A DNA stretch of 64,000 bases from Acidobacteriota bacterium (GTDB lineage: Bacteria; Acidobacteriota; Terriglobia; Acidiferrales; UBA7541). The DNA lies in the NCBI GenBank assembly GCA_013286165.1, contig JABDGF010000001.1, positions 1 to 64,000 on the forward strand. Reading direction: 5' to 3'. This document shows positions 28,145 through 37,665 of this stretch, piece by piece. How positions within the stretch are numbered: position 1 is the first letter of the stretch; every line of letters begins with the position of its first letter. Under the pieces are notes generated by a model. It made no database searches, had not been told where the DNA came from, and saw only the letters and a list, made by a program, of their open reading frames with translations. Position numbers and translations under genes: made by a program.

Positions 28145-29174
28145 AGATCTCGCTTCGGTCCGAGGCCAGAGACTTGTCGTACGCAATTTCCGGCTCGTAC
28201 ACCGCGACCTCGCTGCCTCGGCTGGAAAACGCGAAGGGGATACAAAGCAGATTTTTCAAACGCGTGCGAACCGCTTGTTTGCGCTCGGGCGGAACGTAAA
28301 AAAGCATAAAACCGCCGCCGCCGGCGCCCAGAAGCTTGCCGCCCAACGCGCCAGCGCTTGTTCCGGCTTCGTAAATTTCATCGATGTTGGAATTCGAGAT
28401 TTTCTCAGTGAGCGACCGCTTCAGCTGCCAGCCTTCATGCAACAATTTGCCGAATTCATCGAGCGAACGATTCTGATTCGTGACGATGTCTTCAGCCTCG
28501 TCCACCATTTGAAGCATTTGGAGCAATTCTTTCTGCCGGTTCGGTGTGGCTTTCACTTGTGCGGTGGCGATTTCAGACGCCGTGCGGGCGAATCCCGTGA
28601 AGTAAAGCTGCAGATGCTGCTCCAGATCCGCGAACCGGTTGGGTGCGGCGAGAATGCGCTTCACCTCGATTGAATCGTTGGTGTGGAAATTGATGCGATT
28701 GAATCCGCCGTGCGCGCAGCTGGCCTGATCTTGCGCACCAACCGTTTCCTGCAGCAGATCCCGCTCGACGTGAATTGCTTCGGCGGTGAGGGCTTGTTTG
28801 TCGCGCATCTGGTTCTTTAGCGCGTAAAGACCCTGAAGAAGGCCAACCGTGAACGCGGAGCTTGTGCCCAGGCCCGTGCGCGCGGGCAAATCGGCAACGT
28901 GATGGATTTCCACGCCGTCTGTAATTCCCATGTGCTGCAGGCAAGCGCGCACAGACGGATGCTGAATTTGGTTGTTGCTGTTGACGTTTTCAACTTTCGA
29001 ATACGAAATCCGGCTGTGGTATTCGAAAAACGGCGGCAAATAGCGGCTCGTGATGTAGCAAGACTTATCGATCGACGTGGAAAGCACGGAGCCACCATGC
29101 TCGCGGTACCAGACGGGATAGTCGGTGCCGCCGCCAAAAAACGAGATTCGAAGTGGGGTGCGCGTGACGATCAT
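28128..29174 (-). CDS. hddA: GHMP kinase, D-glycero-alpha-D-manno-heptose 7-phosphate kinase-like
   Basis: MIVTRTPLRISFFGGGTDYPVWY, LPARTGLGTSSAFTVGLL, GKLLGAGGGGFMLFYV. Confidence 0.88.
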   Translation of the reverse strand: MIVTRTPLRISFFGGGTDYPVWYREHGGSVLSTSIDKSCYITSRYLPPFFEYHSRISYSKVENVNSNNQIQHPSVRACLQHMGITDGVEIHHVADLPARTGLGTSSAFTVGLLQGLYALKNQMRDKQALTAEAIHVERDLLQETVGAQDQASCAHGGFNRINFHTNDSIEVKRILAAPNRFADLEQHLQLYFTGFARTASEIATAQVKATPNRQKELLQMLQMVDEAEDIVTNQNRSLDEFGKLLHEGWQLKRSLTEKISNSNIDEIYEAGTSAGALGGKLLGAGGGGFMLFYVPPERKQAVRTRLKNLLCIPFAFSSRGSEVAVYEPEIAYDKSLASDRSEIYAQRD

Positions 29175-29265
29175 GAAGTCTCCAAAATGAGCCGATCCGT
29201 GATTCTAGTATCTCAAATCCAGGGTTCCCGGTTGTGCGACGACGCGGGGATGAGGACCAAAGGGC

Positions 29266-30477
29266 TTATAACGAATCGGTACCTGACATTTGTGAGTAGG
29301 CCGCCGTCATCAACTCGGCTGCCGATTCCCATGAGTGGACTCGGTGGGCGTAGTCCTTAATATCCTGGCGGCGGTTGCCGAGATTTTTGTACAAGGCGCT
29401 GGAGAAGTAAGTTTCGAGTGTGCCGGCCATGTCAGCCGGGTCTTCTGGCTTGCAAACGAATCCGGTCTCGCCGTCGATGATTTCTTCCCGGAACGATCCC
29501 ACATCTGTAGCCACGACGGGCAGGCCAAAATTGTAGGCGAGGAACAGAACGCCGCTTTGGAAGATGTCTTTGTAGGGCAGCACGAGAACGTCGCCGCCCT
29601 TGAGATAGAGTTCCATCTGATCGTCGGGGATGAATCCAAATTTCAGAAGGACTTGTTCGGGGCTGAAGTCGCGAGCGACGATGGTCCGGATTTCGTCGAG
29701 ATACGCCTCGCTACCTTTGTGCGGCTCGCCGGCGATCACGAGTCGATAGGTCGGATCTTTTTTTGCGAGGAGCCGAAAAGCAGCGAGCAACAGTTCGATT
29801 CCTTTGTACGGCTTGATTCTTCCGAGGAAGAGCAGCGTTTTGTCGCCTTCTTTGAGACCCAACCGCGATTTGGCACCGGCGGGCGTGAGTTTTGTGTTGG
29901 GAAAAGAGTCGTTCACGGGATGACGCATCACGGTGACGGCATTTTCCTCGATGCCAAAATCTTGAATGAGTTCGTCCTTCATTTTTTGCGTGTGTACGAA
30001 AATGTGGTCGGAAAGGCGATATTGAACTTTGAGCGTGACGCGGTTGAACAGCGTGTCCTGGCGATCGCGCTTGGCCTGATTGACGTTGTGGGCTGTTAGC
30101 GCGACCTTCTTGCCGAGAAGCTTGTAGTACAGCATCGAGAGAGTGCGATCGATGTACTCGAGTTTGTAGTTCCAGAGGATGTGATACGTCTTAGGCCTGG
30201 AACGCAGCGCGTAACGGTAAAGGCGCGCGTAGTAGCGCAGCAATTGCGACAGCTTCGCGGAAAATTTATCGGCATCGTTCTGGCGGCCGCGGAAATTCAG
30301 GAAGCGCAGATTCGGAGTGACGTGCAGCTCAGGGCTGTCCTCCTCGTCGCTGCCGATCATGTCCACCGCGACGCCCTTCCCGACAAGGCCCAGCACCAAG
30401 CCGAGCGCGTACGGCCGGTCTTTGCAGCCGGTGAGGACGGCGACGTCTGGCGCTTGGCTTTTGATTGCGTTCGTCAC
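29266..30477 (-). CDS. Glycosyltransferase (GT-B, family 1/4)
   Basis: KTLLFLGRIKPYKGIELLLAAF, NFGLPVVATDVGSFREEIIDGETGFV. Confidence 0.9.
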   Translation of the reverse strand: MTNAIKSQAPDVAVLTGCKDRPYALGLVLGLVGKGVAVDMIGSDEEDSPELHVTPNLRFLNFRGRQNDADKFSAKLSQLLRYYARLYRYALRSRPKTYHILWNYKLEYIDRTLSMLYYKLLGKKVALTAHNVNQAKRDRQDTLFNRVTLKVQYRLSDHIFVHTQKMKDELIQDFGIEENAVTVMRHPVNDSFPNTKLTPAGAKSRLGLKEGDKTLLFLGRIKPYKGIELLLAAFRLLAKKDPTYRLVIAGEPHKGSEAYLDEIRTIVARDFSPEQVLLKFGFIPDDQMELYLKGGDVLVLPYKDIFQSGVLFLAYNFGLPVVATDVGSFREEIIDGETGFVCKPEDPADMAGTLETYFSSALYKNLGNRRQDIKDYAHRVHSWESAAELMTAAYSQMSGTDSL

Positions 30478-30675
30478 TGAGGCTGGTATTCCTCGATAGG
30501 CGCCGGAACATTAATTAATTAGGCGCAAATAACGTTCGTGCACACTGCCAAGTGTGCGAGCCAACGTAGCCCACACTTCTTCCGGAACTGCCTTCGGCTC
30601 AACATTTTCCGGGATGCTCAAGAGTAGCATCCTTTCGATGAACGCCAAAAACCGGAGCGTTGGAGCAGTATTTAC

Positions 30676-30705
30676 AGCTGTTCGAATACTGGCCCTTAGA
30701 ACAGG
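30676..30705 (+). promoter_or_regulatory. Conserved 30-nt element (copy 1) with CTGTTC-N15-GAACAG inverted repeat
   Basis: CAGCTGTTCGAATACTGGCCCTTAGAACAG; 26/30 identical to 33455-33484; 111 nt upstream of the 30817 CDS. Confidence 0.55.
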
Positions 30706-30816
30706 CGACCTGTCGCTTCCGCAGGGGCAAACTATCGGCAACGACCCCGAACATTCGCGAATAACGGACCAAGGGGACCCGGGGTCTTAACCCGGCGCCT
30801 TCCAGGAGTCTTTGGG

Positions 30817-33300
30817 ATGAAGAAATTCTTGCTGATTTTCTGCCTACTCGCTTCGCCGTGTTTTGGCCAAGCGTGGTCCGGAGTACTCTCGCCTGCGCGA
30901 GCCACGGACTGGACCCAAGCGGGCCTTCCTGGGGACGTACCGCCGGACGCGTCATGGACGCAGGCCGGAGCGACAATTTCTCCGTGCGGATCTAGCGGCT
31001 CCCCGGTCTCGCCTTCCACTTGTGGCATTACGTCGGCGCTCGCTAGCTGTGGAACGAATCACTATGTGCTTCTGGGCAAAGGCGATTTTTATCTCTCGAG
31101 CAGCATCACATTGGTAAGCAACTGCGTCCTTCGAGGCAGCGGCTCGAATCAAACCCGCCTCCATGCGGTGAACAGCGGAAATTACGAGTGCAATGGGCAG
31201 TGGGGTCTCGTCTGCATTATCGGCAGCAACACTTACGGCAACGGAAATTGTGGCGTGTGGCCGTGTCCAGTTGGAACGAGTCTGGGCGGCATCGCGCACA
31301 CCGCGAATGTGACCGGTGGCCTGACTCAAGGCTCGACCTCGATTACGGTCGATAGCGCGACGGGCGTGGTTGCCGGCGTGACGCCGATCGTGATCGACGA
31401 GTGCGATATCGGATTCGGAGGGAACACCAGCAATTTTGCATGCGGCGCGCCGTCGAGCGGAAACGCCGGAGCGGTTACTGCCGTCACGATCGGTGCAGGC
31501 GGATCGGGATACGCTGTCGGCGATAAGGGCACCATTCCTGCAGTCGGTCCAGATTTCGGAATGTACTTCGGTTCCAACACCGCGACTTATCAAGTGACGT
31601 CTGTAAGCGGCGGCGCGGTGACCGGCCTGTCGATCGCGAACGGCGGATTTGGTTACACCTACACGCAATCCGGAAGCCCGGAAGAAGCCAAGACGACCAG
31701 TGGGAGCGGGTCTGGCTTGAGCCTGAACATCACTGCCGTCGGTGCATACGACACTGGCTCCATCATGAATTGCGCCGTCGCGATGATTTGCACGGGACAG
31801 TCGCCGTCCAACACTTCCCTCCCCGCCCGCTCGCAAGAAGAGGTGGTGATTGCCACGGCCGTCAGCGGAAGCGGCCCCTACACCCTCACTTTGAATCGCG
31901 CCATCGCTCACAACAATTGGGCTGCGTCGCAGGGCCCGAAGGCTTGGTGGGGCGGGGCGACGATTACGAACACCGGCGTTGAGGATATGGAACTCGACCA
32001 ATCGGCATACACCGGAAATTGCGGCCACGGTGGCTGCATGAACGCTGTCGGTGTAAACAGCGCTGTGCGCTGGTGGATTGTGGGAGTTTCCAGCAATGTC
32101 GCGAATTACTTTCACGTAAACGCGTGGTACACGAGCAACGGGCTGATTAGAGACAGCTACTTTTACGAGACGGCGAACAAGGGCATCGAGAGCTATGGGA
32201 TCGGTTGTTCGTCGAGCTGCGGCGCCTTGCTTCTGGAAAATAACATCATCCAAGGAATCGTTGACCCGGTCGTCCCGAACGGAACGTGTACAAGTTGCGT
32301 CTTCGCCTACAATTTCGAGCTAAATCAGGACAATGCGGACACCGCAGTAATGTTTGCAAGTAATGCGATGCATACCTCGTCCACGGATTACATCCTGGAG
32401 GAAGGTAACGTGGGGTCGGGCGTGAATCTCGATGCAACGCACGGGCCGCATTTTTTAAATACCTTCTTCCGTAACTACTTCACTGGATATGAAGCCAACG
32501 AAGGTGTGATGCCGTATCAGTCCACGCTGCCGATCATCATCGACGCGTACTCTCGGTTCAACAATCTGATCGGAAACGTGTTGGGCACCTCCGGCTATCA
32601 CATTACCTACAAGTGCGCTCCGACCTCGGCGTTGCAGAAAGACTGCACCGGCTACAATCAGTACGTTACGAACGCCATTTATTCGATCGGCTGGTCACAC
32701 AGCGATCAGTTGGACTACGACTACAATCCACCGACGCCGAACGACGTCTTAGTCTCGCCGTCCACAATGATCTGGGGTAACTACGATACGGTGAGCGAAG
32801 CCTCAGTGTGGAACGGTTCCGAAGTGCCGACGAGCGACGCCCACTTTCCGAATCCTGTTCCCTCCAGCCACAATCTGCCGGCGTCGTTTTACGATGGAGT
32901 GACGTCCGCGCACCCGAATTGCGGAACGGGGCTGGCATTCTGGAAAAACCCGACGACGGGCACATGCCCACAGTACCCTTCGATCGGTCCTGACGTTTCG
33001 AGCGGCGATATCGGTTCTTGCACCAGCGGCACTTACAAGTGGTCGAGAGCCCTTGCGAGTTCGCAATGCGCCGGCGGATCGTTTACGGCCGGTAGTTCTA
33101 CGAACGGCGGCTACGGCAACTCCAATCCAGCGATGCGCTGCTACCTCAGTTATATGAACGGAACGCCGGATGGCACAGGCGCCTTCAACTCTAATTTCAG
33201 CGCGTCAGCCTGCTATGCGTCAGACGGCGGGACTTCCGGCGGCGGTGGCGGTTCACAGGCGCCGAAGGCTCCATCCGATCTGACCGTGATTGTGAATTAA
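30817..33300 (+). CDS. Secreted, probable right-handed parallel beta-helix surface protein
   Basis: Signal peptide MKKFLLIFCLLASPCFGQ; pectate-lyase-like repetitive Asn/Gly-rich sequence; no catalytic family assigned; C-terminal tail QAPKAPSDLTVIVN. Confidence 0.72.
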   Translation: MKKFLLIFCLLASPCFGQAWSGVLSPARATDWTQAGLPGDVPPDASWTQAGATISPCGSSGSPVSPSTCGITSALASCGTNHYVLLGKGDFYLSSSITLVSNCVLRGSGSNQTRLHAVNSGNYECNGQWGLVCIIGSNTYGNGNCGVWPCPVGTSLGGIAHTANVTGGLTQGSTSITVDSATGVVAGVTPIVIDECDIGFGGNTSNFACGAPSSGNAGAVTAVTIGAGGSGYAVGDKGTIPAVGPDFGMYFGSNTATYQVTSVSGGAVTGLSIANGGFGYTYTQSGSPEEAKTTSGSGSGLSLNITAVGAYDTGSIMNCAVAMICTGQSPSNTSLPARSQEEVVIATAVSGSGPYTLTLNRAIAHNNWAASQGPKAWWGGATITNTGVEDMELDQSAYTGNCGHGGCMNAVGVNSAVRWWIVGVSSNVANYFHVNAWYTSNGLIRDSYFYETANKGIESYGIGCSSSCGALLLENNIIQGIVDPVVPNGTCTSCVFAYNFELNQDNADTAVMFASNAMHTSSTDYILEEGNVGSGVNLDATHGPHFLNTFFRNYFTGYEANEGVMPYQSTLPIIIDAYSRFNNLIGNVLGTSGYHITYKCAPTSALQKDCTGYNQYVTNAIYSIGWSHSDQLDYDYNPPTPNDVLVSPSTMIWGNYDTVSEASVWNGSEVPTSDAHFPNPVPSSHNLPASFYDGVTSAHPNCGTGLAFWKNPTTGTCPQYPSIGPDVSSGDIGSCTSGTYKWSRALASSQCAGGSFTAGSSTNGGYGNSNPAMRCYLSYMNGTPDGTGAFNSNFSASACYASDGGTSGGGGGSQAPKAPSDLTVIVN

Positions 33301-33454
33301 CGCTTCCCGTTTCGCTGATCGTCAAATTCGGCTGATTGCACGGAACTGCCGCGACTTGGCCGGAACGCGCTAAACTGAGCTTTGCCAGCTTCTTGCACCA
33401 AGTCCCAAGCAAATGAGCTTCATGTCCACTCGGCTATGAGCGCAGTTCAATAAG

Positions 33455-33484
33455 CAGCTGTTCGAATACTGTTCCTTGGTACAG
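33455..33484 (+). promoter_or_regulatory. Conserved 30-nt element (copy 2)
   Basis: CAGCTGTTCGAATACTGTTCCTTGGTACAG; 26/30 identical to 30676-30705; 150 nt upstream of the ATG at 33635. Confidence 0.55.
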
Positions 33485-33634
33485 TGGATTCGCTTGAGGG
33501 CTCGGCGCAGTATTGATTTGTAGATGCAGCGACTCGGTCAATCCAAAATTGAAGAGGCACCGGTGAATAAGGTCAATATTAACAGCAGGTTGGAAGGGCG
33601 ACGCGCTTCGGTCTTCGTCCGGAATCTAAACCCC

Positions 33635-35284
33635 ATGAAGACATTCGCTCTCTTGATTCTGCTACCGTTAGCCATCGCGGTGAGTGCGCCCCGCAGCTTT
33701 GCTCAGTCGTGCACCTCAGCGACGTGCACGGCAGCGAGCCCCTCTGAGTCTGACTTTCTGGCCGCGCTTCCGTCATCGTCAAACAAGAACGCAACCGTGG
33801 TGGTGACGATTCCCTCCGGCACTGCGTCTTGGACTAGCCAAATCAACTACTCAGTTCCGTCGTCGGTGACGAACCTAACGATCCAAGGCGCAACGACTGT
33901 GAATTGCTCAGGCACGGCAGGCGCGGCTGGTTACACCTGCACCGCCTCCGATAGCACGGTGATCGAGGACGCCTACGCTAGCAACAACCCGCCGCTCGTA
34001 ATCACATTGGGTGGAGCAAGCACCCATTTTCGTATGACGGGCTTGACCTTCCAGGGCGGCAATATTGGGAGTTCGTCGTACAACAAGTACAACTGCATCG
34101 TAAATTTTAGCGGTGGGTCGCAGAACTTTCGGTTCGATCATTCGCACTTCAACAACGACACGTACACTCCGGCCGCTTCGTCCTCAATGGTTCGCATCGG
34201 CGGCTCCATTGAGGGCGTAATGGACCACAACGTTGTTGACCTCGGAAACAACTCGTCAGACGCCAACGGCTTCCAGACCTTCAACGACATTGGAGATTCA
34301 ATCGGCAACGGAGACGGCGCTTTCGTGAACCCAACGGGTTGGGGGACAAGCGCGTTTCTGTTCATGGAGAACAATCAGTTCAACGGTGGATATCCGAATG
34401 ACTGCACTGTAGCCGGACGCTTCGTCATGCGCTACAACACCTTCAACGGCGCAAGCACCACTGTTCAGACTCACGCTACGAAGTCGGATGCTGGCTCGAT
34501 TCGCGGTTGCCGAGGATACGAGTACTATCACAACTACATCCAGAATCCTTACGCTGAAGGCGACGCCGCTGGCGGGTCCAAGGGTGGTCCGACCCTGTTT
34601 TGGGGCAACACCATGGCACCTAATGCCTACTATCGTTACTGGGCAGGAAGCACCGACCGCGAAACGAACTCTCAAACCGAAACGGCTACTCCGAACGGCT
34701 GGGGCTATTGCGGTACCGCGGTAAACAGCAATGGCGTAGGCTCGGCGTGGGACGGAAACGCAAACGGTTCGACCGGTTATCCATGCCTGGATGGACTTGG
34801 CCGCGGTCAAACACCGCAAGCGCTCAACGGCAAGAATCTTCCGAGCCGACTGAATTCTTCGACCAACACGATTGCGTGGCCGCATCAACTTCTCGAGCCG
34901 GTGTACATGTGGGGTAACTCATTCGGCTCGGCTACGCTTGCGATCCGCGATTCCGGCACGACGCAGAACGTGGACATTTTCGTCGATAACGCAAACTTCA
35001 ATGGAACGAGCGGAACCGGTAATGGTCCCCTAGCGAATCGGCCGTCCTCATGCACCGCGGGCCAAGGCGGCACTTATTACACCAGCCCGACTGGATCCTA
35101 CGGCGTGGGATATTTCGCTACAGATGCGAACAGTGGACAAGGCGAACTCTACGTCTGCACAGCTACGAACACGTGGACTGCGATTTATCAACCGTATACC
35201 TATCCGCACCCGCTGATTTCTGGCACGAGCTCCAGCGGCAACCCTCCGAACGCTCCGAGCGGCCTTTCGGCGACCGTGCAGTAA
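33635..35284 (+). CDS. Secreted, probable parallel beta-helix surface protein, related to 30817-33300 product
   Basis: Start at MKTFALLILLPLAIAVSAPRSFAQ (signal peptide); Asn/Gly-rich beta-helix-like sequence; tail NPPNAPSGLSATVQ. Confidence 0.72.
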   Translation: MKTFALLILLPLAIAVSAPRSFAQSCTSATCTAASPSESDFLAALPSSSNKNATVVVTIPSGTASWTSQINYSVPSSVTNLTIQGATTVNCSGTAGAAGYTCTASDSTVIEDAYASNNPPLVITLGGASTHFRMTGLTFQGGNIGSSSYNKYNCIVNFSGGSQNFRFDHSHFNNDTYTPAASSSMVRIGGSIEGVMDHNVVDLGNNSSDANGFQTFNDIGDSIGNGDGAFVNPTGWGTSAFLFMENNQFNGGYPNDCTVAGRFVMRYNTFNGASTTVQTHATKSDAGSIRGCRGYEYYHNYIQNPYAEGDAAGGSKGGPTLFWGNTMAPNAYYRYWAGSTDRETNSQTETATPNGWGYCGTAVNSNGVGSAWDGNANGSTGYPCLDGLGRGQTPQALNGKNLPSRLNSSTNTIAWPHQLLEPVYMWGNSFGSATLAIRDSGTTQNVDIFVDNANFNGTSGTGNGPLANRPSSCTAGQGGTYYTSPTGSYGVGYFATDANSGQGELYVCTATNTWTAIYQPYTYPHPLISGTSSSGNPPNAPSGLSATVQ

Positions 35285-35344
35285 GCGATCGCCCGTTGCG
35301 CCAGCCTTCGTAAAGACCTGCTAGGGACAATCTCTACCAACGCT

Positions 35345-36175
35345 CTACGACCGCGTTGCCCAGGCAAGACCTTTATGTAGATGTAGGTTGTAGCCTTCCT
35401 GTATCAACCTACGTTTCGCAGTCTCGAGCATCGCCCAGCCACCTTCGATGTCGTGATACTCGAAAACGATATTCCGGATGCGACTGAAGATTTCGGAAGT
35501 CATTCCCTCGAGAATCGCATACTCTGCACCCTCAACGTCCATCTTCAACAGATCGACGCCTTCGATGTGGTGCTCCCCAAGAAGCTGGCCGAGGGAGACG
35601 CCGGGGACTGCCGTTGTCGCTTCGCTTCCGGAATGTGCGGAGACCATGCTCTGATACTCGTCAGGGGCGTCAATATCCATCATGACGCTCTCTCCGTTCG
35701 CCGTGACTGCTTTGTTCACCGGCACGATCCGATCCTCGTAGTGATTGGTCGAAATATTCTTGAGCAGCAACGCCCAATTCCGAGGCGCTGGCTCGCAAAC
35801 GATCACTCTACGCGCGTTGAGGCGTTTCACTGCGTACAAGGCAAAATCACCGATGAACCCGCCCACGTCTATAACGACTGGATTCGGGGAAAGCGCTAGT
35901 TTGCGGCCGTAACAATCATCGAGGAAAATCTCGGCGATCGTCATCGCATCGCCGTAGTTCGGCCTAATTAAGATTCGCAGGCCGTCTTTCGCGCGAAGCT
36001 CGAGCGGTTCGGTAACGCCGTGCGCGCGAAGGGCGTATCTGAATTGGTCGGCATTCAGAAAGTACCTTTCCGCTCCTCGCGAAACTCGACGAGCATGGTA
36101 TTCCTCGCGCGCGGCACAGTAGATTCGTCGTGATAGACCAGTGGATGTAAGAACTTTTCGGAGAGTGTTGTTCAT
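35345..36175 (-). CDS. FkbM-family methyltransferase
   Basis: VVIDVGGFIGDFALYAVKRL, VIVCEPAPRNWALLLKNI, VDLLKMDVEGAEYAILEGM. Confidence 0.92.
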   Translation of the reverse strand: MNNTLRKVLTSTGLSRRIYCAAREEYHARRVSRGAERYFLNADQFRYALRAHGVTEPLELRAKDGLRILIRPNYGDAMTIAEIFLDDCYGRKLALSPNPVVIDVGGFIGDFALYAVKRLNARRVIVCEPAPRNWALLLKNISTNHYEDRIVPVNKAVTANGESVMMDIDAPDEYQSMVSAHSGSEATTAVPGVSLGQLLGEHHIEGVDLLKMDVEGAEYAILEGMTSEIFSRIRNIVFEYHDIEGGWAMLETAKRRLIQEGYNLHLHKGLAWATRS

Positions 36176-36299
36176 TGTGGGTCCTTAGCGCACGAAGATT
36201 TCAACCGGAGCCCAATAACGTATGAACAACGCGGCGAAACATTACAAACAACTTTCCAACGTTCCCGCATGTCAGCGGCCTTCCATCAAACAGCAGCAA

Positions 36300-37613
36300 T
36301 CACGTCGAACTCGATTCTTTCGAATATAGCAGCTTCGGAGGGGGTAGATCCGGTTTGGGTCCGCGACGAACCGCCCATTGCAACACACTCGTCGTCGCCT
36401 GTGCTTTTGCGTCCCATGTTAAGCGTTCTTGCACGTAAGCCATACCTTGCCGCCGTAATCGCTGCAGCAGATTTCTATCATTCGCCAGTACAGTTAGGAC
36501 TTTGTCGATTTGCGCTACGATGTCGTTTTCGTTGGTGAGAGGTACTTTATACCCAACTTCAGAATTTACAATGTCTCCTGGTCCACCAAAATCCGCCACT
36601 ACAGGTACTGCCCCGGTCGCGAGAGCTTCAAAAACGATTCCCGCTCCGTTATCGCGCAACGACGGGAACACCAACACATCGGCTGCCCTCAACCGCTTGA
36701 GCACCTCTTCATGGCTAACCCAACCGCACATTGTGACTTCGTTCTCAATTCCGAGTGAGGCGATGAGCTGCTCGATGTCCTTTCGCTCTGGTCCGTCTCC
36801 CACCACCGTAAAGTGAGCTACGCCACTTCGCAAAAGCGGAGCAGCGGCGCGAAGGGCGAGATTACAGGCCTTTCTCGGTACCAACCCTCCCACAAAAATC
36901 AATTCGAGCTTGTCGCCGGCCTGCGGCGTACGGGTGTCAGCTGCGCACTGAGATGCCGCCATGCCAGGCTCTGGAACGAAAAACACCTTGTCAGAATATT
37001 TAGAAAATTCGAAACAAACTTGGGACGAGGCACCGATAATCGCTGTCGCGTGCCGGTATGTGGAGCCGCCAAACGGTAGATATTGATAGGCGTTCCGGAG
37101 CCCTGATATCCATTCCTTTTGTTTTTCGAGCTGCTCGAAGCCGGCTGGCCACGGCAAGCCACCATTGAGTGGGCCAAGGACGAAAGGTATAGGGCTTTTT
37201 CGCAGAAACGAAGAGAATAGACTCGGAAGGCTCGGCGTCATGGGCAGTACGCGCAGAACAACGTCCCACTCCCCCGCAAGAATGCGCTTTCGAAGCTGCC
37301 ACCAGGCTTTCCACTCAAAAGCCAGAGAGAACGGGTAGCCAAAAGCCGTGAGCACCTGGGTGTCGTAGTTGTATTTGAAGATTCGGCGAAGACTCCACTC
37401 ATAAATACGCTCGAGCCACGGCATGTGAACTACTTCAAGCGAGTGGAATGGCGCTCTTGCCGCACGCACATGTTCTTCGACGGGAGATCCAATCACCAGA
37501 CTCACATCGTGAAGCTTCGCAAGCGCTGCGGCGTGACAATAAGTAACGAACGGAATGCTCACGCGTTCCGGATCAGCATCTGGCGCCAAGAGCAACACGC
37601 GCAGGCGGCTCAC
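36300..37613 (-). CDS. Glycosyltransferase family 4
   Basis: LELIFVGGLVPRKACNLALRAA, FPSLRDNGAGIVFEALATGAVPVVADFGGPGDIV. Confidence 0.9.
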   Translation of the reverse strand: MSRLRVLLLAPDADPERVSIPFVTYCHAAALAKLHDVSLVIGSPVEEHVRAARAPFHSLEVVHMPWLERIYEWSLRRIFKYNYDTQVLTAFGYPFSLAFEWKAWWQLRKRILAGEWDVVLRVLPMTPSLPSLFSSFLRKSPIPFVLGPLNGGLPWPAGFEQLEKQKEWISGLRNAYQYLPFGGSTYRHATAIIGASSQVCFEFSKYSDKVFFVPEPGMAASQCAADTRTPQAGDKLELIFVGGLVPRKACNLALRAAAPLLRSGVAHFTVVGDGPERKDIEQLIASLGIENEVTMCGWVSHEEVLKRLRAADVLVFPSLRDNGAGIVFEALATGAVPVVADFGGPGDIVNSEVGYKVPLTNENDIVAQIDKVLTVLANDRNLLQRLRRQGMAYVQERLTWDAKAQATTSVLQWAVRRGPKPDLPPPKLLYSKESSST

Positions 37614-37665
37614 GATATGCCCTTCTCATTCAGTCGCATTTCATCCTGAGATTTCATGGGAATGT

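Noticed and set aside
30511-30741. 76-aa minus-strand ORF in the divergent intergenic region
   Set aside because: Could be a small protein (ends VPEEVWATLARTLGSVHERYLRLIN) but overlaps the conserved 30-nt element and has no supporting motif or clear RBS.
30715-30790. GGGGCAAACTATCGGCAACG with a GNRA-like loop, considered as a riboswitch fragment
   Set aside because: Stem is only 3 bp and downstream conserved elements are absent.
30952-32253. 433-aa minus-strand ORF
   Set aside because: Antisense to the secreted beta-helix gene, which has a signal peptide; no family motifs.
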